Made by a program: the position numbers and the translations under genes
Notes under the pieces: generated by a model
Databases searched by the model: none
Told to the model about the DNA's origin: nothing
The model's input: the letters and a program-made list of their open reading frames with translations, nothing else
Shown here: positions 14,900 through 20,374 of the stretch, in pieces
Numbering within the stretch: the first letter of the stretch is position 1
Layout: each line of letters starts with the position of its first letter
Source: Lachnospiraceae bacterium
GTDB taxonomy: Bacteria; Bacillota; Clostridia; Lachnospirales; Lachnospiraceae
Reading direction: 5' to 3'
Assembly (NCBI GenBank): GCA_900770225.1
Contig: CAAGJU010000405.1
Coordinates: forward strand, 1 to 20,374
DNA: 20,374 bases

Positions 14900-16250
14900 G
14901 CTCCCGCACATACTGCTTGAACATGTCGCCACGCTGCTCGTAGTTGTCGAACTGGCCCCAGCTCGCGCACGCCGGCGACAGGAGCACCGCATCACCAGGC
15001 TCGGCATGTGCCGCGCAGGCTTTCACTGCCTGCTCCAGATTGTCAAAGAAGGCGATGTTCTCCTTCGGAAATCCGCAGCGGATCGCCGTCTCCGCGATCT
15101 GCTCCTTCGTCTGCCCGATAAGGGCAAAATACTTGACCTTCCCGTCAAATGCCCGGATCCAGTCGTCGAAGGACAGCTGTTTGTCGAAGCCGCCGCCGAT
15201 CAGGCAGGTGGGGCGGTTCATTGCCTGAATGCCCTTGATCGCCGCATCCGGATTGGTTCCCTTCGAATCATTGTAGTACTTAACGCCGTTGATCTCCGTT
15301 ACATATTCGATCCGGTGCGCCACACCGCTGAACGCATAAGCTGTCTTGCGCAGACTCTCCACCGGCACACCCGCGTGATGCGCCATCGCAGCGGCAACCA
15401 TCACATTTTCATAGTTATGCAGGCCGAGGATCTGCAGTTTCTCCGTATCGATCACATCTACAGTCTGGCTGCCGTCGCTCATTCTGATCATATGCCCATC
15501 CAGCCAGATGCCCTTTTCAATCTTTCTCCTGCTGGAAAAATAAACGACAGGCACTTTGCTTTTCTCTCCGAAGGCCCGCAGAACCGGATCCTCATAGTTG
15601 AGCACGCAGATATCATCCTGCGTCTGATTTTCGGCGATTCTCTCCTTGCAGCGGATATACTCTTCCATCGTATGATGGCGGTTCAGATGATCCTCCGTGA
15701 TATTCGTGATGGCCGATGCCACAGGATGGAAGGTATCGATGGTCTCGAGCTGGAAACTGCTGCACTCGATGACCGTCCATGCCTTCTCTGTCTGCTGAAG
15801 CGCCACATCCGTATACGGCGTACCGATATTTCCGACCACGTATACCTCCGGGAAATAATTTTTCATCATCTCCCCGAGCAGCGTAACGGTTGTCGTCTTG
15901 CCATTCGTCCCCGTCACAGCGAGGATCTTTCCCCTGCCGACGCGGTATGCCAGCTCGATCTCGCTCCAGACAGGGATCCCGGCAGCGCGCATATGCTCTA
16001 CCGGCGGAATGTCACAGGGCACGCCGGGACTCATGACGCATGCGTCAATGCTGTTCAGGATCTCGTCGGGAAACGTGCCGGCGATCACCTGCACATCCGA
16101 ACCGATCCTGTCCCTTACTGCCTGACAGTCCAGATCCGCCTTGCCATCATAGACGACCGGTACTGCGCCGGCACCGATGAGAAGACGCGACGCGCCTACG
16201 CCGCTTTTGCCTGAACCGAATACAAGTATTTTTTTACCACTGAGATCCAT
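14883..16250 (-). CDS. murD: UDP-N-acetylmuramoylalanine--D-glutamate ligase
   Basis: A 455-residue Mur ligase that adds D-Glu to UDP-MurNAc-L-Ala in the cytoplasm. The ATG at 16250 follows AGGAGG (16257-16262) by six bases; the longer TTG frame to 16271 reads through that site. Motifs are the N-terminal Rossmann FGSGKSG, the ATP loop VTGTNGKTTT (about 112-121), ECSSFQLE (162-169), NITEDHLNRH (183-192), NDSKGTNPDAA and LSPACASWGQFDNYEQRGD near the C-terminus. The family's usual DHLDRH has Asn for the second Asp. The last four residues, ETVG, are not homologous: they are an out-of-frame read of the duplicated segment that follows. The catalytic core is complete, so activity is expected. Confidence 0.96.
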   Translation of the reverse strand: MDLSGKKILVFGSGKSGVGASRLLIGAGAVPVVYDGKADLDCQAVRDRIGSDVQVIAGTFPDEILNSIDACVMSPGVPCDIPPVEHMRAAGIPVWSEIELAYRVGRGKILAVTGTNGKTTTVTLLGEMMKNYFPEVYVVGNIGTPYTDVALQQTEKAWTVIECSSFQLETIDTFHPVASAITNITEDHLNRHHTMEEYIRCKERIAENQTQDDICVLNYEDPVLRAFGEKSKVPVVYFSSRRKIEKGIWLDGHMIRMSDGSQTVDVIDTEKLQILGLHNYENVMVAAAMAHHAGVPVESLRKTAYAFSGVAHRIEYVTEINGVKYYNDSKGTNPDAAIKGIQAMNRPTCLIGGGFDKQLSFDDWIRAFDGKVKYFALIGQTKEQIAETAIRCGFPKENIAFFDNLEQAVKACAAHAEPGDAVLLSPACASWGQFDNYEQRGDMFKQYVRELETVG

Positions 16251-16370
16251 GATCTGCCTCCTGTTTACCAAACGTCAGCCGCGCCATCTACACGACAGCC
16301 GATAACTTTATAATACCTTCTCCTCATCGGAAATATTCTGTACGGAAACTCCTCACAGATACCATTGCGC

Positions 16371-16512
16371 CCGTCAGTTGTCTGCGGGCTCATTCGCTGC
16401 GCGCAACTGTCCACAACCTCCATTACTGCAGACATCTGTCTGCAGGCTCATTCGCTGCGAACGATTGTCACCAGCCCTGACTAATTACTGCAGGCAACCG
16501 TCTGCAGTCGCC
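16371..16512. repeat. Degenerate 58-62-bp tandem repeats between mraY and murD
   Basis: The 266-bp gap between the murD start and the mraY stop holds two diverged copies beginning at 16380 and 16438, sharing GGCTCATTCGCTGCG, and a third partial start at 16500. Each begins GTCTGC and the units end in ATTACTGCAG followed by A or G. No gene or terminator is evident in the gap. Confidence 0.75.
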
Positions 16513-16516
16513 GGCA

Positions 16517-17473
16517 TCACACCCGCAGTGCCGCTGCGCACAGCAGTACCGTCAGAATGGTGAACCGCGCCACGATCTGCGGTTCTGACCAGCCGGACAG
16601 TTCGAAATGATGGTGGATCGGCGTCATCTTGAAAATCCGCTTGCCGTGCGTAGCCTTGAAATAGGTGACCTGCATGGCCACCGACAGCAGCTCGATCGCA
16701 TAGATAAAACCTACGATCGGGATGTACAGCGGCATCCGCATCATATAGGCGCTGCCCGCGACGAATCCGCCGAGTGCCAGTGAGCCCGTATCCCCCATGA
16801 ATATTTTTGCCGGGTTGGAATTAAAAAGCAGAAATGCCAGCAGCGATCCGGTGACAGCGAGCGTGACCGGCGTGATCCCGCCCTGCAGCATGGCGCTCAT
16901 GACGGTAAAAAACAGAGCGACCACGATCGTCACAGAGGATGCGAGGCCATCCACACCGTCGGTGAAGTTTACGCCGTTTACCGTGGCAAGGATGACAATG
17001 AACGCAAAGAAAACCGAAAAGCCATGCGGCCAGGAAATCGTTGCCGACGGATTGAACGGTATGCGCATGTCCAGAGAATAGCCGAATACATGCTCCAGAA
17101 TATACAGGAAGATGCCTGTGACGACCACCTCCAGCAGCAGTTTCTGCCAGGCGATCAGGCCGTCGGAACGATGCAGGACCACCTTCAGGAAATCATCCAG
17201 AAAGCCGATGATACCAAAGCCGAAGGTGAGGATGATGACGGGGACAATGGCTATTTTGGTCCGCATGTAAAGCAGGGAAACCACAAGAATTCCCGCCAGG
17301 ATCGCGATGCCGCCCATCGTCGGTGTGCCGGCTTTTTTCAGGTGGGCTTTGACGCCCTCTTTCCGTTCTGTCTGATCCACTTTCTTTCTGGTGAGAAACG
17401 GAACCAGCAGTGCAGTCACAACAGCGGTAACGCCAAAGCTGATAAACAGCGGAAATAAATCTTCCCAGTTCAT
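16517..17473 (-). CDS. mraY: Phospho-N-acetylmuramoyl-pentapeptide transferase
   Basis: A 318-residue polytopic membrane enzyme that moves phospho-MurNAc-pentapeptide to undecaprenyl phosphate, forming lipid I. The ATG at 17473 is set by AGGAGG (17481-17486) seven bases upstream; a much longer in-frame reading to 17641 is spurious. Hallmarks are KAGTPTMGG (47-55), the DD pair in GFLDDF (90-95), NFTDGVDGL (169-177), FMGDTGSLALGG (225-236) and TPIHHHFELSGWSE (284-297). Length and motifs are standard. In the dcw order it lies between the PBP gene and murD. Confidence 0.97.
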   Translation of the reverse strand: MNWEDLFPLFISFGVTAVVTALLVPFLTRKKVDQTERKEGVKAHLKKAGTPTMGGIAILAGILVVSLLYMRTKIAIVPVIILTFGFGIIGFLDDFLKVVLHRSDGLIAWQKLLLEVVVTGIFLYILEHVFGYSLDMRIPFNPSATISWPHGFSVFFAFIVILATVNGVNFTDGVDGLASSVTIVVALFFTVMSAMLQGGITPVTLAVTGSLLAFLLFNSNPAKIFMGDTGSLALGGFVAGSAYMMRMPLYIPIVGFIYAIELLSVAMQVTYFKATHGKRIFKMTPIHHHFELSGWSEPQIVARFTILTVLLCAAALRV

Positions 17474-17555
17474 GAAACATCCTCCTGTTATTCTATACCC
17501 TTCAGATTGCCATCCCGCACGTTTCACGCGAAGCGATGACGGTAATACATATTTA

Positions 17556-17620
17556 CGTCGATCACGCATACAGTTTTCTGTGCATGCTTCGCATGCCCAA
17601 AAACTGCCTGCGTGTCGACG
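17556..17620. other. 65-bp nearly perfect palindrome between the PBP gene and mraY
   Basis: The arms pair as CGTCGA/TCGACG (17556-17561 with 17615-17620), CACGCA/TGCGTG (17563-17568 with 17609-17614), CAGTTTT/AAAACTG (17571-17577 with 17600-17606) and GCATGC/GCATGC (17582-17587 with 17591-17596) around a TTC loop. There is one bulge and two small mismatch patches. There is no T run after it on the minus strand, so it does not look like a plain terminator. The rest of the 242-bp gap shows no gene. Confidence 0.85.
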
Positions 17621-17715
17621 GCTTAATACAGTATGAGGCACGATTTATCACGCAGACAGCCCCTATGCGAATGGTGCTGCATACATGCTGCGACGCGCCC
17701 GGTGCCTTTGCCCTT

Positions 17716-20127
17716 TTACTGACCGTCCAGATAGTTGCTGACATCCTCATTCGTATAGCCGTAGCTGAAATAAGAGTCATTTTCCGTCGATGTATCTTCC
17801 GAAGTGTCTGTCCCGGACAGTGTCGGAAGATCCGAACCGTCCTGCGCCTGCAGCTGCGTCGTATCCTGGTAGAGGTAACTCGTATTCGACGACGAAATAT
17901 CGTTCAGCTGCTGACTGGCCTCCGAACCGGACGATGCGGTATCCGTCTCTGTGCTGTCAATGTAGCCATTGCCGTTTGCGTCGACCTCCGACTGATCCGT
18001 ATCTCCGATGCCGTCGCCGTCCGTATCCACAAGGCCATTTTCCGCGAGTTCCACCTTCTGCGGTCCCGATGCACTGCCGGCGTTGAAAGAGCCGACCTTC
18101 TCGGTACCGATCAGGGTGACGCCGTTATCCTGCGTTGTGTAGGATTTGGAGATCAGCATGGAATTGGTGGCTTCGGTCGTATCGATATCAGCCAGTGTGT
18201 AACCGTCCTCATCCGGGAAAATATCCAGGTAGGGCAAAAGCTCGACCATAATGTTGCGGGCAATGCTCATCGCGTAGATCGTAGTCTCCTGCGCGTCGGT
18301 ATTCGGCTCATCGACGGTAACGTACAGAACGATTTTGGGATTGTCAAGCGGAGCAAAATTAACAAAGGAGAGAACATAATTGCCCTGATTTCGCGGCAGT
18401 TTCTCCGCTGTACCGGTTTTGCCGCCCATCGTGTAACCGGGGATCTTGGCGAGGTATCCGGTTCCGTCTGATTCCATAACCGTACCCATCATCTTGCGGA
18501 TCTCCGCGCTGACTTCCTCGGAATTCGTGCGGCGCTCAACGACAGGATCGATCGTCTGCACAACGGCTCCGTTCGCATCCGTTATTTTTTTCACCACATG
18601 CGGGCGGTAATAGTAACCGCCGTTGATCGCAGCACAGATGGCTGATGCCTCCTGGATCATGGTAGCGGTAAAGCCCTGACCGAACGATGATGTCGCAAGC
18701 TCGACGGGGCCCATGGTCTCCTCATCAAACACCAGGCCGGATGTCTCGCCCGGCAGATCAATGCCCGTCTTCATGCCGTAGTTGAAGGCAGTCTGATATT
18801 TGATGAAATCATCCTCACCCATCAGTGCGGCGATCTGCATCATGGAACTGTTGCACGATTTTTTGATGGCATCGCTCAGGGAAATCTCACCGTGAACGCT
18901 CTCGCAGGCGATATACTTATCAGCCACCTGTTCACCACCGTCACAGGTGAATTTCGAATCCATGGTTACGGATCCGTCAGAGAGCGCCGAAGCCGCCGTG
19001 ATCGGTTTGAAAACCGAACCGAGCTCGTAGGCATCCGAGATGCAGTAGTTTGCCCACAGGTCATTCAGATGGCTGAGCATCTGATCATCCGACATGGCTT
19101 TGATCTCATCATCCGTGTAAAACTTCGAAAGATCCCGCGGATTGTTCAGATCATACCACTTGTCTGAATCCATACCGAGGATCTCTCCGCTGTTGGGATC
19201 CATCGCCACCACACCGATGTTCAGAGCGCCGTTCGTCTTGTTGTCATCCGTGGCCATCTCATTTTCAAAGTTTTCAAGGGCATTACGAATGATCTGCTGC
19301 ACATTGGCGTCGATCGTCGAGACAACATTTTTGCCATCCTGCGCGGCGATGATCGTCTGTTCCACATCGGAGGAGGAGTCAAAATAGCCGTACTCCCTTC
19401 CGTCCGTTCCGTTCAGGATATCGTTGTAATATCCTTCAATTCCCCAGTCGGCGGTTGTGCCGTCATAGGTAAATCCGATCGTATCACAGGCAAGAGAATC
19501 CAGCGGATAGGTCCGCACATAGTTTTCCTCAAACCATACGCCGCGGACATTGGCTCTCTCGTTATACTCCTCGTCCGAAAGATTCTTGTTCTCGTCGCTG
19601 TCCACGTTCGTATAGTCTTCAAACTTCTGCTTGTCCTCGATCGTTGCATTTTTTTCAAGGATAACGTACTGGCTGTTTTTCGTCTCGTCATCCGTCAGTT
19701 TGGCACGGATCTCGCTCTCATTGAGCCCCAGCACGCTGACCAGTGCCCTGACCGTGGGCTCGAGATACTTCTGATCCGACGTGCCGTCCAGCTCTTCCAC
19801 CTCTGTATTGACGACCTTGCAGTCGAGGATGACATTATATACTTTTTCACTCGTCGCAAGAATCGTACCGTTTCGGTCGGTAATATCTCCTCGGCGCGCC
19901 GCGATCGTCCGGCTCTCATACTGCTGCTGTTCCTGGCTCAGAACAATGCGTGAGTACTTCTGACCATCCACGAAATTGATATAGGTGATCCGCACCGCCA
20001 GCGCACCAAAGATGACGATGACCGCGAGAAACATCACCGTAAGCTTTTTCCGCATGCTCCCGTTGATCTTCCGGCTCCGGATGCGTTTCTCTTTCTTCTG
20101 CTGTTTCTTCTTCTCGATATCGTTCAA
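17716..20127 (-). CDS. Class B penicillin-binding protein (FtsI/SpoVD type) with calcium-loop-like C-terminal tail
   Basis: A septal transpeptidase of about 803 residues. The longest frame opens with TTG at 20172, but the predicted promoter would start transcription near 20181, leaving no room for a ribosome binding site. The TTG at 20127, nine bases after GGGG, is preferred with low certainty. A lysine/arginine-rich cytoplasmic segment precedes one TM helix (about 31-47). The pedestal domain has RGDITDRNG. The transpeptidase domain has all three motifs: SVFK (Ser371), SCN (424-426) and KTGT (570-573). No PASTA domain follows. Instead there is a tail of about 120 residues with DTDGDGIGDTDQ (701-712) and DANGNGYIDSTE (716-727), which fit calcium-binding loops, then Ser/Thr/Asp-rich sequence. 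It heads the dcw genes in the window. Confidence 0.93.
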   Translation of the reverse strand: MNDIEKKKQQKKEKRIRSRKINGSMRKKLTVMFLAVIVIFGALAVRITYINFVDGQKYSRIVLSQEQQQYESRTIAARRGDITDRNGTILATSEKVYNVILDCKVVNTEVEELDGTSDQKYLEPTVRALVSVLGLNESEIRAKLTDDETKNSQYVILEKNATIEDKQKFEDYTNVDSDENKNLSDEEYNERANVRGVWFEENYVRTYPLDSLACDTIGFTYDGTTADWGIEGYYNDILNGTDGREYGYFDSSSDVEQTIIAAQDGKNVVSTIDANVQQIIRNALENFENEMATDDNKTNGALNIGVVAMDPNSGEILGMDSDKWYDLNNPRDLSKFYTDDEIKAMSDDQMLSHLNDLWANYCISDAYELGSVFKPITAASALSDGSVTMDSKFTCDGGEQVADKYIACESVHGEISLSDAIKKSCNSSMMQIAALMGEDDFIKYQTAFNYGMKTGIDLPGETSGLVFDEETMGPVELATSSFGQGFTATMIQEASAICAAINGGYYYRPHVVKKITDANGAVVQTIDPVVERRTNSEEVSAEIRKMMGTVMESDGTGYLAKIPGYTMGGKTGTAEKLPRNQGNYVLSFVNFAPLDNPKIVLYVTVDEPNTDAQETTIYAMSIARNIMVELLPYLDIFPDEDGYTLADIDTTEATNSMLISKSYTTQDNGVTLIGTEKVGSFNAGSASGPQKVELAENGLVDTDGDGIGDTDQSEVDANGNGYIDSTETDTASSGSEASQQLNDISSSNTSYLYQDTTQLQAQDGSDLPTLSGTDTSEDTSTENDSYFSYGYTNEDVSNYLDGQ
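17947..18027 (-). other. Two calcium-loop-like motifs in the PBP tail
   Basis: The encoded DANGNGYIDSTE fits the 12-position EF-hand loop (D1, N3, N5, G6, I8, D9, E12). The preceding DTDGDGIGDTDQ is typical of thrombospondin type 3 or dockerin-like calcium loops. They are separated by three residues. Confidence 0.7.
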
Positions 20128-20187
20128 AAATATGTACCCCGTCTGCGGTAAATTCCCGCTGTCGCTGTCCAATGCTGCAGTCGCTGT

Positions 20188-20216
20188 ATTATAGCACAGT
20201 TGCCCGGCCCTGTCAT
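20188..20216 (-). promoter_or_regulatory. Promoter of the PBP gene
   Basis: On the minus strand -35 ATGACA (20211-20216), 17-bp spacer and a perfect -10 TATAAT (20188-20193) preceded by TGC, an extended -10. Transcription should start near 20181. It separates the PBP gene from any ftsL/rsmH/mraZ genes further right. Confidence 0.8.
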
Positions 20217-20234
20217 CCGGACCGGTTTGTCGCT

Positions 20235-20343
20235 TTCACTCTTTACCAGCCACTGTCACACATGGAGACTTCCAGCCTCGACGCGCTCTCGCTTGTCCTC
20301 GGCGTAGCGGTGGTAAGCTCATCCATCGGCTTCGCCTCGGATT
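20235..20343. repeat. Partial copy of the structured repeat, upstream of the PBP promoter
   Basis: Bases 20246-20343 are 96/98 identical to 13090-13187. It contains only the left half of the element: after 20343 the sequence departs, so the closing arm of the hairpin is absent. It lies 30 bp upstream of the PBP -35 box, in the same orientation toward its gene as the copy upstream of ftsZ. Confidence 0.88.
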
Positions 20344-20374
20344 TACGCGAGCAGTGAGCCGCATCCGTACACGC

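Noticed and set aside
15006..16214. 402-codon plus-strand open frame over murD
   Set aside because: It is a shadow of murD, whose motifs and ribosome binding site are unambiguous.
17947..18027. A complete dockerin domain on the PBP
   Set aside because: The two loops are only three residues apart and lack the helices and second repeat of a true dockerin; only the calcium-loop motifs are supported.

Overview
The window looks like a chromosomal segment of a fairly GC-rich Lachnospiraceae-type Firmicute (Clostridia). This rests on gene content and style: AGGAGG ribosome binding sites, a FtsZ opening with MLEI, a DUF6382-like/FHA protein next to a TadZ/CpaE-like ATPase, and a septal-peptidoglycan gene set. 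The genus cannot be fixed from the sequence alone. Ten of the eleven recognised protein genes are on the minus strand; only aroE, with the tRNA, is on the plus strand.

Left part (1-2960): hairpin-rich repeat DNA, a terminator, a glycerophosphodiesterase-fold protein that lacks key catalytic residues, the magnesium transporter/channel MgtE, and a self-contained tRNA-Arg(ACG) unit with its own consensus promoter and a 14-bp-stem terminator.

Middle (2979-11344): a leftward run of four genes. They encode a type I 3-dehydroquinase (AroD) with an unusual ~140-residue acidic N-terminal extension, a DUF6382-like/FHA protein, a TadZ/CpaE-like ATPase and a large membrane GGDEF-EAL protein with an extracellular substrate-binding-like sensor. 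The FHA and ATPase partners suggest an orphan part of a Tad-type pilus or polar-localisation module under a c-di-GMP enzyme. aroE is divergent from aroD and converges on a PfkB-family sugar kinase; their stop codons are 2 bp apart.

Right part (11674-20374): an abbreviated division and cell wall (dcw) cluster read leftward: class B PBP, mraY, murD, ftsQ/divIB, ftsZ. Together they make lipid I precursors (MurD, MraY) and septal peptidoglycan (PBP, FtsQ, FtsZ ring). ftsW and murG, often found between murD and ftsQ, are absent. A scar lies in that gap: the last 21 codons of murD are duplicated and the present MurD terminus is an out-of-frame read of the second copy. PBP and FtsQ carry long low-complexity additions, and the PBP tail has two calcium-loop-like motifs.

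The gaps of the dcw cluster are filled with distinct repeats. Most striking is a 98-bp direct repeat (96/98 identical) lying 30-50 bp upstream of the predicted promoters of both pbp and ftsZ, in the same orientation. The ftsZ copy is complete and folds into a ~136-bp imperfect hairpin. This pair and the murD scar are the best candidates for something undescribed.
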